A program made the position numbers and the translations under genes. Of a stretch of DNA of 64,000 bases, positions 7,465-15,254 are shown in pieces. The number at the start of each line of letters is the position of its first letter. Position 1 is the first letter of the stretch. Source of the stretch: Thiothrix subterranea (GTDB taxonomy: Bacteria; Pseudomonadota; Gammaproteobacteria; Thiotrichales; Thiotrichaceae); contig NZ_CP053482.1 of the NCBI RefSeq assembly GCF_016772315.1, forward strand, positions 310,001 through 374,000, given 5' to 3'. The notes beneath the pieces were generated by a model that saw only the letters and a program-made list of their open reading frames with translations, was not told the DNA's origin and did not search any database.

Positions 7465-7671
7465 TTATACTTTGCGCCTTTTCAATAATGTCTCAACACT
7501 GCTTTCAAACAATAGCGAATCGGCTTTAGTGGATACATCAGAACGTCCGCTGTGATAAACCCTACCAACGGGAACATGGAAAGCGGCTATGCCCGTATCC
7601 TTGGCAAACACCGGAGGCAGTAAATTCGCCACAAACTGCAATTTGCTCCCATAATCGTCGAAGACCTTACC
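7465..7671 (-). pseudogene. C-terminal fragment of an unrecognised gene
   Basis: On the minus strand a stop-free frame of 68 codons runs from just after TGA 7672-7674 to TAA 7465-7467. The translation looks coding rather than random (for example YGSKLQFVANLLPPVF, GIAAFHVPVGRVYHSGRSD, ADSLLFESSVETLLKRRK). There is no ATG/GTG start near its beginning, so it looks like the 3' end of a lost gene. I do not recognise the family. A diverged copy of its last part is at 8129-8174. Confidence 0.35.
7482..7527. repeat. 46-bp repeat, copy A
   Basis: Matches 8129-8174 in the same orientation at roughly 80 percent without gaps. Most differences are transitions. It lies in the 3' part of the minus-strand gene fragment 7465-7671, so the repeat may be two remnants of one gene family (SLLFESS here, SLLFGSS in the other copy). 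Confidence 0.55.
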
Positions 7672-7705
7672 TCAAATCAGTCTGAACTACAGCGATTCTC
7701 CGCAC

Positions 7706-7754
7706 TTGTACCCCCCCCCCTACTTGTGGCTACAATTTTAAAATATAGCCACAA
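7706..7754 (+). promoter_or_regulatory. Promoter/operator region of phd-like gene with a 10-C tract
   Basis: A run of ten C residues (7711-7720) sits between a possible -35 (TTGTAC, 7706-7711) and a possible -10 (TACAAT, 7731-7736), with spacing of 19 bases. Overlapping the -10 is a perfect inverted repeat, TTGTGGCTA at 7724-7732 and TAGCCACAA at 7746-7754, ending 14 bases before the antitoxin ATG at 7769. The palindrome is a plausible autoregulatory operator. Because the C tract falls in the spacer, slippage could alter promoter strength. The elements are visible; function is inferred. Confidence 0.45.
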
Positions 7755-7768
7755 ATGAGATAACTGTT

Positions 7769-8047
7769 ATGCACGTCGCTGTCCGCGAACTCAAAAACCG
7801 CTTTTCCGAATACCTGAAATATGCACAAGCAGGTGAAGAAATCATCGTCACCACTCACGGCAATTCGGTAGCAGGCTTGATGCGCCTAGCCCCCAACTTG
7901 CAACTTCGCGCTTCACAACCGCTGGATAAATTAGCGTGGATACGGCGCGGGCAAGCTGGCAAAAAACTGGGATTGCCTGCCGCGCAACGTATCCGCCTAA
8001 TCGAAGGCGTATCGTTGAGTGATTTGCTGCTGGAAGACCGTGCATGA
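7769..8047 (+). CDS. Phd/YefM-type antitoxin (orphan)
   Basis: 92 residues with the Phd/YefM N-terminus: MHVAVRELKNRFSEYLKYAQAGEEIIVTTHG, then an AGLMRL strand and a C-terminal toxin-binding tail (GVSLSDLLLEDRA). These antitoxins bind DNA through the N-terminal domain and neutralise a PIN or RelE toxin through the tail. The expected PIN toxin should start at the stop codon, but only a 31-codon remnant (8040-8135) is there. The gene itself is intact and preceded by a palindrome fitting autoregulation. Confidence 0.8.
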   Translation: MHVAVRELKNRFSEYLKYAQAGEEIIVTTHGNSVAGLMRLAPNLQLRASQPLDKLAWIRRGQAGKKLGLPAAQRIRLIEGVSLSDLLLEDRA

Positions 8048-8135
8048 GCATCCCCCTACTCTTGAAATGCTGGTCAAATGCGCAGGTAATTTGACGGATC
8101 AGTTTGGTTTACGGGGTTACGAAACACGTCAATAA
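8040..8135 (+). pseudogene. Remnant of a VapC (PIN) toxin gene
   Basis: A frame from GTG 8040 (overlapping the antitoxin stop) to TAA 8133-8135 encodes 31 residues including LTDQFGLRGYETRQ. This resembles the LAEQHGLRGYDAVQ helix near the C-terminal third of many VapC toxins. The catalytic N-terminal part is absent, so a large internal deletion is the simplest explanation. The match is short, hence low confidence. Confidence 0.35.
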
Positions 8136-8174
8136 TGCCCCAGCACTGCTTCCAAACAGTAGCGAACCAACTGT
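8129..8174. repeat. 46-bp repeat, copy B
   Basis: Counterpart of 7482-7527, same orientation, no gaps. It overlaps the end of the VapC remnant and the start of the gap before the Crp/Fnr-type gene. Confidence 0.55.
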
Positions 8175-8190
8175 CACCCAATCAACAATT

Positions 8191-8895
8191 TTAATTATTA
8201 GCCAACAACACTATTTTATTACGATCGAGAATTTGAATCGCTTGATGCTTTTCCGCCACCAAACCGTCACGTTTCCACTGTGCGAACAAGCGGCTAACTG
8301 TTTCGATAGTCAGCCCCAGCAGTTGCGCGATTTCAAGGCGGGACAATACCAGTGGTGTCCATTTATTCATCGGTGAGACCGTGCACCATGATAATAGAAA
8401 ACTGGCGAGGCGTTCCTGAGAACGTTTTGCCCCCAATTCCAGTAAACGCTCATCCGCGTGCTGCAATTCTTGAATACAACGCACCATGATTAAACGTTCA
8501 ACTTCGGGACGGTAAACACCTAAGGTATTGAATTTCGCAACAGCAATGCGGCACACACTCGCCTGTTTTAATGGCACTGCGCTGTGGTTGTAACGCACAT
8601 CAACCAAACCATCAAAACCAAAAACCTCACCCGCTTTCACAATGCGGATAATTTGGTCTTTACCATTCGCAGTGGTTTTAAACAACTTGACGTAGCCATC
8701 ACGCAATAAGTAAATGTGCTGAGCACTGACGCCTGCGTGGTAAATGGTTTCAGTAGCCGTGTAGTCGAGCGCTTCACTCTCGACGCTTTTTAGCACATGA
8801 TGAATGTCTTCTGCTAATTCGTTAAAAAAAGCAAACTCATGCACGCGACATTGCTTTAATTGCCCACTGCTCACCTGAGATTCCATCATCATCAT
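8191..8895 (-). CDS. Crp/Fnr family transcriptional regulator without an FNR iron-sulfur site
   Basis: 234 residues from ATG 8895, preceded by AGGGAGA at close spacing; four ATG codons in a row follow, so the exact start could vary by three residues. Residues ~40-130 are a cyclic-nucleotide-binding-like fold (GYVKLFKTTANGKDQIIRIVKAGEVFGF). The C-terminal winged helix (LSRLEIAQLLGLTIETVSRLF, 184-204) has the E-x-x-SR recognition pattern of Fnr. FNR needs three N-terminal cysteines plus one central one; here only Cys16 is N-terminal and Cys115 central, so a 4Fe-4S cluster as in FNR is unlikely. The gene is divergent from glgC with 152 bases between starts, so it may regulate glgC or itself. Confidence 0.85.
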   Translation of the reverse strand: MMMMESQVSSGQLKQCRVHEFAFFNELAEDIHHVLKSVESEALDYTATETIYHAGVSAQHIYLLRDGYVKLFKTTANGKDQIIRIVKAGEVFGFDGLVDVRYNHSAVPLKQASVCRIAVAKFNTLGVYRPEVERLIMVRCIQELQHADERLLELGAKRSQERLASFLLSWCTVSPMNKWTPLVLSRLEIAQLLGLTIETVSRLFAQWKRDGLVAEKHQAIQILDRNKIVLLANN

Positions 8896-9047
8896 TATTC
8901 TCCCTTTACCAGTTTCCAATATTAGAGAGAGCTGATGAATATGCATTGCTATTTATCAAAAATTTAACAGACTGGTCAGCGGCAGCCTCTTCACTTAGGG
9001 TACACTTGCCATCAGGTACAAGTAACTGACTCTGGGAGCACCATAAT

Positions 9048-10316
9048 ATGACAACCAATAACCCGCGCTTCGTCAGCCTGCTGACACGTGAAACCCTAGC
9101 CTTAGTTCTCGCGGGTGGACGCGGCTCACGTTTGTATGAGCTGACCGATCGCCGCGCCAAACCAGCGGTTTACTTCGGTGGAAAATTCCGCATTATCGAC
9201 TTCCCGCTGTCTAACTGCGTGAATTCTGGGATTCGCAAAATCGGCGTACTTACCCAATACAAAGCGCACTCCCTCATCCGGCATTTGGTACACGGTTGGT
9301 CAAACTTCCGCACGGAATTAGGCGAGTTTGTGGAAGTGTTACCGGCCTCGCAGCGCACGACGGGCAACTGGTACGCGGGTACTGCGGATGCGATTTACCA
9401 AAATCTCGATATTGTCGAAACTTTACGCCCCAAATACGTCTTGGTGCTCGCCGGTGATCACATTTACAAAATGGACTACGGTGAAATGCTGGCCTACCAC
9501 GTCGAAAAAGGCGCTGACATGACCGTGGCGTGCGTGGGTGTGCCGTTAGAAGATGCCAAAGGTTTCGGGGTAATGACGGTCGATGACAATCACCGCGTGA
9601 TAGGGTTTGATGAAAAACCGGCTGAGCCACGCCCAATGCCCGCTTCAAGCGATACCGCCTTGGCGTCGATGGGCAATTACATTTTCAACACCGACTTTTT
9701 GTTTGAGCAATTGCACAAAGATGCGGCAAATCCTGCTTCCAGTCGCGATTTCGGCAAAGACATTATTCCTTCACTGATTGCGGAACACGCGGTATATGCC
9801 TACCCCTTCCGCGACCCCATCACCGGCAAACAACCTTATTGGCGCGATGTGGGTACGATTGATGCGTTTTGGGAAGCCAATATGGAGCTGGTATCCGTCG
9901 ACCCAGAACTGAATTTATACGACGAGACTTGGCCCATCCTCACTTATCACCGCCAACTGCCCTCAGCGAAATTCGTGTTTCGCGATCCGGGTCGTGAAGG
10001 CAAAGCGTTGGATTCGGTGGTCTCCGCAGGCTGCGTGATTTCCGGTGCGGCTGTGATCAATTCGCTGCTGTTCTCGAATGTCAAAGTGCATTCCTACAGC
10101 ACCGTGCAGGATTCGGTGTTACTCCCCGAAGTGCGTGTCGGGCGGCATTGCCGAATCACCCGTGCGGTCATTGACCGTGGCTGCGACCTGCCCGAAGGCA
10201 CGATCATTGGCGAAGACCCGGTAGCGGATGCCCAACGTTTCCGCGTCACCCCCAAAGGCATTACTTTGGTTACGCCGGAAATGCTGGGGCAAAAAGGTTC
10301 AGCCAGCGTTGGTTAA
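9048..10316 (+). CDS. glgC: Glucose-1-phosphate adenylyltransferase
   Basis: Makes ADP-glucose from ATP and glucose-1-phosphate, the committed step of glycogen synthesis. 422 residues, the normal bacterial length. The nucleotide-binding GGRGSRL is at 23-29, followed by the [16 protein letters not shown] block (37-52; the allosteric Lys region of the E. coli enzyme), [10 protein letters not shown], the sugar-phosphate EKPAEP motif and a C-terminal left-handed beta-helix with [15 protein letters not shown] 9048 follows GGGAG at good spacing. No glgA, glgB or glgP is adjacent, so the pathway genes are dispersed. The divergent Crp/Fnr-type regulator is the obvious candidate controller. Confidence 0.95.
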   Translation: MTTNNPRFVSLLTRETLALVLAGGRGSRLYELTDRRAKPAVYFGGKFRIIDFPLSNCVNSGIRKIGVLTQYKAHSLIRHLVHGWSNFRTELGEFVEVLPASQRTTGNWYAGTADAIYQNLDIVETLRPKYVLVLAGDHIYKMDYGEMLAYHVEKGADMTVACVGVPLEDAKGFGVMTVDDNHRVIGFDEKPAEPRPMPASSDTALASMGNYIFNTDFLFEQLHKDAANPASSRDFGKDIIPSLIAEHAVYAYPFRDPITGKQPYWRDVGTIDAFWEANMELVSVDPELNLYDETWPILTYHRQLPSAKFVFRDPGREGKALDSVVSAGCVISGAAVINSLLFSNVKVHSYSTVQDSVLLPEVRVGRHCRITRAVIDRGCDLPEGTIIGEDPVADAQRFRVTPKGITLVTPEMLGQKGSASVG

Positions 10317-10323
10317 CGCTGTC

Positions 10324-11448
10324 TCAAGCCTTTATACCTTTACAATACTGGTAAGCAATTTTTACCAGTTGCATACTGTGTAACAACGGCTTACTCAACA
10401 CCCGATGCGTACTCATGTGGAAATTAGCCATTTTACGGCGCTCCACCCACAAATGGTTAATCATCGGGTGATTGGGTATGGCGCACGAGTCCACCCACGA
10501 CAGCCGCGTGTTATCCAGCGTACAATAAATATTTTCCAACTCTAACAACACACCGGGCGAATACGCCGCGTAAGCTTCGTTATAGGCAATTTTGAGCGCA
10601 TAGCCGCCTTGCGTCGCGCTGGTCAAATTCAATTTGATGGCAATTACTTCACCATCCAGCAACAGTTTCAGCATCATCAACTGCCCCTGTGCCGCCGCAT
10701 TGCGGATTAAGTTTTCAGCAAATTGACGTTCACCCGACTGACAGCTCATGGCCGTCAGCGCCCGCCCTTTCCAGCCTTGTTGCTCCAGATCGAGAAAATC
10801 CTTGATCCAATCACTCAAACCGTGACTTTGCCCCGGCAACAATGCCCGACATTCTAACGTTCCCAATGCCTCCAAACGTCGCCGTAAGCGATTGTATTCT
10901 TTCAGCTTCTTTTTACGCTGATGAGTGCTGACATACGCCTCACCAGAAAGCCCGGAAGTCAACACTGCACGTTCCCACGTATCGTGTTCATTGACCCAGC
11001 CGCCCTGCTGCTGCGTCAACAAGCGTAATTGCCGCGCAAATTCACCCTCAGCGGGTACTTTATTCAACGAAAACGCCAGTGCCCCCGAATGCTCACGCAA
11101 CCACGCAAATACCGCTTGCAGGGTTTCTTCCGCATAATCCTGATGCACGAGGGGCGTACCAAGCGGGCAATGCGGGTGCAACCAATTCATCCAATGACAG
11201 GCGGGAAATTTCTGATAGGTTTGGCTTCTGACCAACGGCAATAAACCCGTGAGGTGTGAATGCGCGGTATCCGCCCATACCAATAGCACAGCAACCGGAA
11301 GCTCCGGTGACACGAGCGCGTCTAAAGCAGGCAATAACGCCCAACTTTCGTAAAAAACATTGGGTTCGAGCGCTTGGCGTGTGAGCAAGTCCCAAGCCGG
11401 GACAATATCACGCAATTCACGTATGGCGGTTACTAGTTGCGTAATCAA
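10324..11448 (-). CDS. GNAT-fold acetyltransferase, BioF2/CelD type
   Basis: 374 residues. The region ~155-330 fits the BioF2-like GNAT family (PF13480): HQRKKKLKEYNRLRRRLE, then a DFLDLEQQGWKGR segment, LIRNAAAQGQLMMLKLLLDG and AIKLNLTS...GGYALKIAYNEAYAAYSPGVLLELENI. The N-terminal half is the diverged tandem GNAT half typical of the family. Members are often found with cellulose or exopolysaccharide genes and are thought to acylate polysaccharide or lipid precursors; substrate is unknown here. It converges with glgC with a 7-base gap. No signal peptide, so cytoplasmic. Confidence 0.75.
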   Translation of the reverse strand: MITQLVTAIRELRDIVPAWDLLTRQALEPNVFYESWALLPALDALVSPELPVAVLLVWADTAHSHLTGLLPLVRSQTYQKFPACHWMNWLHPHCPLGTPLVHQDYAEETLQAVFAWLREHSGALAFSLNKVPAEGEFARQLRLLTQQQGGWVNEHDTWERAVLTSGLSGEAYVSTHQRKKKLKEYNRLRRRLEALGTLECRALLPGQSHGLSDWIKDFLDLEQQGWKGRALTAMSCQSGERQFAENLIRNAAAQGQLMMLKLLLDGEVIAIKLNLTSATQGGYALKIAYNEAYAAYSPGVLLELENIYCTLDNTRLSWVDSCAIPNHPMINHLWVERRKMANFHMSTHRVLSKPLLHSMQLVKIAYQYCKGIKA

Positions 11449-11558
11449 AATGGATACCCGTTTATCGTTATTGAATCACTGTATAAGCAATATTGTGTTC
11501 CTAATGAACCCGTAAGCTTAAGCAAATACCCGACAAACGTACCCAAATGGGCGACAAT

Positions 11559-11586
11559 AAAAAAGCGAGCCGTGGCTCGCTTTTTG
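11559..11586 (-). terminator. Rho-independent terminator (bidirectional)
   Basis: GC stem GCGAGCC/GGCTCGC flanked by six A on the left and five T on the right, so it can end transcription in either direction. It lies 25 bases past the stop of the RMF-like gene, its most likely client. Confidence 0.85.
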
Positions 11587-11610
11587 TGTTCTGACAATAC
11601 AGCGTATTGC

Positions 11611-11808
11611 TTAAGCAGCAAGCCACTCTTTGTAAGCTTCCATGTCTTTTTCCTGACCAGCAGCATAACCCGCTTCATAGGCTTCAGTCAGACGCTGTTC
11701 TTCACGCATCGGGTTAAGCAGGTAGCCACCTTGCCAGCCTTGCAGGAACTCAGGGTCAACGCCTGCTTTTTCCATTTCTACTACAGCGTTGTAATACTGC
11801 ATATTCAT
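11611..11808 (-). CDS. Small RMF-like conserved protein
   Basis: 65 residues: an N-terminal helix (YYNAVVEMEKAGVDPEFLQGW), then GGYLLNPMREEQR and an AYEAGYAAGQEKD motif. The AGYAAG segment resembles the RGYQAG motif of ribosome modulation factor, but the basic residues of RMF are missing and the protein is acidic, so I would not call it RMF. I recall similar small proteins in sulfur-oxidising gammaproteobacteria without an assigned role. It is 44 bases downstream of the TrpD2-like gene on the same strand and followed by a strong terminator, so the two probably form one transcript. Confidence 0.6.
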   Translation of the reverse strand: MNMQYYNAVVEMEKAGVDPEFLQGWQGGYLLNPMREEQRLTEAYEAGYAAGQEKDMEAYKEWLAA

Positions 11809-11852
11809 TGTCGTGTCCTCTCTAAATAAAATGAAAATAAACGCGCTGCCGC

Positions 11853-12974
11853 TTACGCCGCAGCACGCAGTGTTTCCAGTGCTTTACCGCTATTCAGCGT
11901 CGCACGTACCGCAGCAGCGGCCTCCTGTATCGAACCGTAACGGCCCAAATGCGCCAGACAGATCGAGGCGGAGTATACCAGACTGTCGTACATCAAACCT
12001 GTTTCGCCACCCAGTGCCGCGATACCCATTGCAGCGGCTCTAGCTGCCAACGCATCGCTATCAACCGTGGTCGCAATCTCATCCCCTATCATCGGGGCTG
12101 CGGGCAAATCATCCGGCAAAGGCACGGCACGCACGTCGGCTTGCAAGCTAAACGCTTTAGGGTCAAGGTCACGCTGTTGCACCTCACCCTTGTCGTAGTA
12201 ATAGAACAGTTTGCCCGCTTGTTGCAACGAAGGAATCACCCCGCCCTCAACACCGCGCACAAACATAGCACTATCAAACCCCGCCTGCCGCGCCAATGAC
12301 GCATAAATTGGTGGGTAAGCTTTGTGCACATACCCGCCCATGCAATGGGTTTTTACCCGCCCGCGAATCGGCCCCAACATGGTTTCTACCGTGGTCAGCA
12401 CTTGACGCTTAATCATGCGCTGGCGGATAGGAATCAAATCGTGCAAACCCGCTGCAAATTGGCGTTGATCGAGGTAAGTCCAACCGATCCGTTCCAATTG
12501 CGCCAAGGCTTCTGCCGGGGTCAAATTCACATTGATACCCGCCGCTTGCAACACTTTGTGGTGCGTTGCACCGAATTTCGGGCCGACTTGTTCCAAGCCG
12601 TGCAAGACCGCGTGCACGCCCATACTGGCCAATACCACTGGCACGAACGTGGACGCCGGTACACCGCGTGTATAACCGTCATACGGGTCAGACACATCGA
12701 GGATTTCATCCACGGCCGCCGTCTGAATCACCGAAGTATCAATCAACGCTTGTAAGGTTCCCCGATTTTCTTCGTCGGTTTCCCGCTTCATGCGCAACGC
12801 AATAAAGTAAACCGCCACCTGCACCGGATCAGCGTCGCCACTTAAAATGTGGCGCATTGCATAATACGCATCCTCATAGCTCAAGTCCTTGCTGTATTCA
12901 GGGCCTGTGGCTACTTTTTGAATGCATTGGCGCATGTGCAATTTTAAATTGCGTTCGGTATTTGTATCAGTCAT
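11853..12974 (-). CDS. Anthranilate phosphoribosyltransferase-like protein (TrpD2 type)
   Basis: Nucleoside phosphorylase/phosphoribosyltransferase class III fold. Residues ~1-100 are the helical N-terminal domain (YEDAYYAMRHILSGDADPVQVAVYFIALRMK). After it come DPYDGYTRGVPASTF, THHKVLQAAGI, ETMLGPIRGRVKTH and RGVEGGVIPS. The phosphoribosyl-binding GTGG motif of true TrpD is altered, as in the TrpD2/YbiB group, whose members bind nucleic acid rather than make tryptophan. I therefore do not give the symbol trpD. No trp genes are adjacent. Start: ATG 12974 (MTDTNTERN) or 12989; the frame stays open to 13052 but without an SD. Confidence 0.65.
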   Translation of the reverse strand: MTDTNTERNLKLHMRQCIQKVATGPEYSKDLSYEDAYYAMRHILSGDADPVQVAVYFIALRMKRETDEENRGTLQALIDTSVIQTAAVDEILDVSDPYDGYTRGVPASTFVPVVLASMGVHAVLHGLEQVGPKFGATHHKVLQAAGINVNLTPAEALAQLERIGWTYLDQRQFAAGLHDLIPIRQRMIKRQVLTTVETMLGPIRGRVKTHCMGGYVHKAYPPIYASLARQAGFDSAMFVRGVEGGVIPSLQQAGKLFYYYDKGEVQQRDLDPKAFSLQADVRAVPLPDDLPAAPMIGDEIATTVDSDALAARAAAMGIAALGGETGLMYDSLVYSASICLAHLGRYGSIQEAAAAVRATLNSGKALETLRAAA

Positions 12975-13127
12975 CGTGGCATTTTCCATATCGCGGAAGT
13001 TTAAGAAGCGCGTCCCTGTTTCTGAATATCCCTCTAGGGGTAACACTGACACCCCGGCGGGCTATTTCAGAACACAGACCAGAATGCGCTAAGATTAAAA
13101 CCCAATTTTACGTTCAAGGAGATTCCC

Positions 13128-13571
13128 GTGTCACAAATCGATAATGAGTCTATGGATTTCGCCAGCGGCATGGCCGCATTTGAAGCCAAGCATTTCTCGC
13201 GAGCCATGCAAATGCTGTCGCCGTTCGCGGATCAGGGCGATAAGGTCGCACAACACCTGTGCGCCATTATGCATCAAAACGGTCTCGGCACGGTGCGCAA
13301 TGATGCCAAAGCGTTTGCCCTGATGAAAGCTTCGGCGGAACAAGGTTACGGCTTAGCCCAACACGGCATGGGGTTTATGCACCTAGAAGGCGAATGCGCA
13401 GAGAAAAACGGTGCAGAAGCTGCCAAATGGTTTCGCCTAGCCGGTGCGCAAGGGCTACAAGGCTCTCTCACCACACTCGCCCTCATGTACCAGCAAGGCA
13501 ACGGTGTTCCGCAAGATGAGGCAGAAGCCAAGCGCCTCTACAAACTCGCGGGCTTCGATGACCTAGGGTGA
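13128..13571 (+). CDS. SEL1-like repeat (TPR-type) protein
   Basis: 147 residues containing about three SEL1 repeats between residues 25 and 140, marked by A-x-x-L-x-x-M(Y/H)-x-x-G(L/N)G-V/T patterns such as LCAIMHQNGLGTVRNDAKAF, MGFMHLEGECAEKNGAEA and LALMYQQGNGVPQDEAEA. SEL1 proteins are alpha-solenoid scaffolds for protein contacts. There is no signal peptide, so it is likely cytoplasmic. The start is GTG 13128 after AAGGAG at ideal spacing. Function cannot be narrowed further. Confidence 0.8.
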   Translation: MSQIDNESMDFASGMAAFEAKHFSRAMQMLSPFADQGDKVAQHLCAIMHQNGLGTVRNDAKAFALMKASAEQGYGLAQHGMGFMHLEGECAEKNGAEAAKWFRLAGAQGLQGSLTTLALMYQQGNGVPQDEAEAKRLYKLAGFDDLG

Positions 13572-13604
13572 AAACTGGGACAAACTGAACGGGGGATTAA
13601 GCAC

Positions 13605-13610
13605 TATAAT
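13605..13610 (+). promoter_or_regulatory. -10 box TATAAT of the putative ncRNA
   Basis: Perfect TATAAT 34 bases after the SEL1 gene stop. The -35 region is poor (ACTGAAC upstream, suboptimal spacing), so activity may need an activator. Predicted transcription start is about 13617. Confidence 0.4.
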
Positions 13611-13616
13611 CCCTAA

Positions 13617-13916
13617 AAATCAATAAAATAGGCGCATTAATAAAATTAATGAATTAAGTACTGATTCAGCCCAAACCCGTAAGATGCACGGCATGGATGA
13701 CGGGCGCACAATAACAACAATAAGCCTTGGCTGACGATGGAACGGTTATGAAAAAGCCAGTCGGCCTGCACGTTAAGAACGTCAGACCGACCATTAACTT
13801 AACCATCTGAGCGTGGGTGAGCAGACCCTTAACAGATGAGAATCATAACAATAATACGTTCATGCAATGTGTACCGAGCAACAAGAATAACAACAAACGC
13901 TCGGTTTTTCTTTTTT
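13617..13916 (+). ncRNA. Putative structured non-coding RNA (~300 nt)
   Basis: This 375-base gap between the SEL1 gene and panD has no convincing ORF but contains a series of helices in order: CATTAAT/ATTAATG (13635-13651), CCCGT/ACGGG (13676-13704), a TTGGCT/AGCCAG stem (13727-13760), a long 5'-GTCGG...CCGAC stem with inner ACGTT/AACGT (13760-13791), CATCTG/CAGATG enclosing GGGT/GACCC (13804-13838), and a terminator (13874-13916). A TATAAT lies just upstream. GGA triplets occur in two loops (near 13695 and 13738), reminiscent of Csr/Rsm-binding RNAs, but two are too few to claim that. It is not tmRNA, 6S or RNase P as far as I can recognise. It could also be a long 3' UTR of the SEL1 gene. 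Confidence 0.5.
13874..13916 (+). terminator. Rho-independent terminator of the putative ncRNA
   Basis: Stem CCGAGC (13874-13879) and GCTCGG (13899-13904) with a 19-base loop, followed by TTTTTCTTTTTT. The T tract is on the plus strand only, so it serves the rightward transcript and not panD. Confidence 0.75.
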
Positions 13917-13947
13917 CCCGACGAAGTGTATTATTTTAATACAAGTC

Positions 13948-14328
13948 TCAAGCGGCTTGCACTGCAATTTGCCCCGCCGTATGCGTTACCCGATTTTGAG
14001 CATCCACATACACCAATTGTGGCTTGTGCAGACCCGCTTCTGCCTCGGCAAAACTGGCATACGTGCAAATGATAATCAGATCCCCAGTGCTAGCTTTGTG
14101 TGCCGCCGCACCATTGATTGAAATAATTCCACTACCCGCTTCCGCACGAATGGCATACGTGGAAAAACGTTCACCATTGGTAATGTTGTAAATATGCAGT
14201 TGCTCGTATTCACGAATATTGCCGATACGTAACAAATTATCGTCAATCGCACAGGAACCTTCATAGTCCAACTCAGCATGAGTGACGGTAACACGGTGCA
14301 GTTTGGATTTGAGAAGCGACAGCTCCAT
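13948..14328 (-). CDS. panD: Aspartate 1-decarboxylase
   Basis: Pyruvoyl enzyme converting aspartate to beta-alanine for pantothenate synthesis. 126 residues from ATG 14328 (good GGAGGA upstream), the usual size. The self-cleavage site is visible as YEGSC with Gly24-Ser25, where Ser25 becomes the pyruvoyl group. NGAAAHKAS and RFSTYAI are also conserved. It is the last gene of panB-panC-panD (49 bases after panC). The frame is open to 14349 but family length supports 14328. Confidence 0.95.
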   Translation of the reverse strand: MELSLLKSKLHRVTVTHAELDYEGSCAIDDNLLRIGNIREYEQLHIYNITNGERFSTYAIRAEAGSGIISINGAAAHKASTGDLIIICTYASFAEAEAGLHKPQLVYVDAQNRVTHTAGQIAVQAA

Positions 14329-14377
14329 TAGCGATTCCTCCGGTAACAATCAAGCAGTAGTATTCTGCGCAATACTA

Positions 14378-15244
14378 TTATGATGTTTCTGTTAATTTTT
14401 TCAATGTTAAGGGGATATTATCTATCAAGCGAGCTTTGCCCAGCCATGCCGAACCTAGCACCACCAAATTTTCATCCCCCACTTGCGCGGGTAACAAATC
14501 CACTGTGCGCCGAATTTCCACATAGTCCGGTTGGAAACCGCGTGATACCAGTGCCTGCATTGCCTCGGCCTGTAAAGCAGCGTAATCCTGCCTAGATTTG
14601 TGCAGCGCGTCAACCACTTCCCGTAAGGTCAACTGCAATCCGGCGGCAAGTTTCCGCTCAGCGGTGGTGAGGTAGCCATTGCGCGAACTCATGGCCAATC
14701 CGTCAGCCTCTCGCACAGTGGGCAAACCTTCGATATGAATGTCCATATCCAGATCGCGCACCATCTGGCGGATCACCATCAACTGCTGAAAATCCTTCTC
14801 GCCAAACACCGCCACATCCGGCTGCACCAGATGAAACAGCTTGCAAACCACGGTAGAAACGCCGGTAAAATGACCGGGGCGCGATGCACCTTCTAATAGT
14901 TCACTGAGACCCGGCACCTCAACCTTCGTCGCCAGCCCACCGGTGGGATACATCAGCGCAGGCGTTGGCGTAAACACCAAATCCGCCCCGCCCGCTTGCA
15001 ACTTGCCGCAATCGTCCGCCAGAGTACGCGGATACGCTGCCAAATCTTCCTTGCGATCAAATTGGGTCGGGTTCACAAAAATGGATACCACCACTTTGCT
15101 GCCGAGTTCCTGCGCCCGTTTCACTAAGGCAATATGCCCCGCGTGTAAGTTGCCCATCGTCGGCACAAACGCAATGGTTTCACCCGCCCTGCGCCAACTT
15201 TTGAGTTCTTCACGCAGTGCGTCAATCGCTTGAACAATAATCAT
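14378..15244 (-). CDS. panC: Pantothenate synthetase (pantoate--beta-alanine ligase)
   Basis: Joins pantoate and beta-alanine with ATP to give pantothenate. 288 residues from ATG 15244. The PTMGNLHAGH motif near residue 30 is the HIGH-like nucleotide site. Further landmarks are FVNPTQF, GEKDFQQLMVIRQMVRDL and the SSRNGYL motif near 185. The upstream open frame to 15448 runs into panB and is not part of the protein. ATG 15244 is 10 bases after the panB stop, indicating a single transcript with panB and panD. Confidence 0.95.
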   Translation of the reverse strand: MIIVQAIDALREELKSWRRAGETIAFVPTMGNLHAGHIALVKRAQELGSKVVVSIFVNPTQFDRKEDLAAYPRTLADDCGKLQAGGADLVFTPTPALMYPTGGLATKVEVPGLSELLEGASRPGHFTGVSTVVCKLFHLVQPDVAVFGEKDFQQLMVIRQMVRDLDMDIHIEGLPTVREADGLAMSSRNGYLTTAERKLAAGLQLTLREVVDALHKSRQDYAALQAEAMQALVSRGFQPDYVEIRRTVDLLPAQVGDENLVVLGSAWLGKARLIDNIPLTLKKLTETS

Positions 15245-15254
15245 GGGGTGCTCT

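Noticed and set aside
8191-8895. True oxygen-sensing FNR
   Set aside because: Cysteine pattern does not match: only one N-terminal cysteine.
11611-11808. Ribosome modulation factor (rmf)
   Set aside because: Only the short AGYAAG motif is similar; the basic surface needed for ribosome binding is missing.
11853-12974. Tryptophan biosynthesis gene trpD
   Set aside because: No other trp genes nearby and the phosphoribosyl-binding motif is altered, as in the TrpD2/YbiB group.
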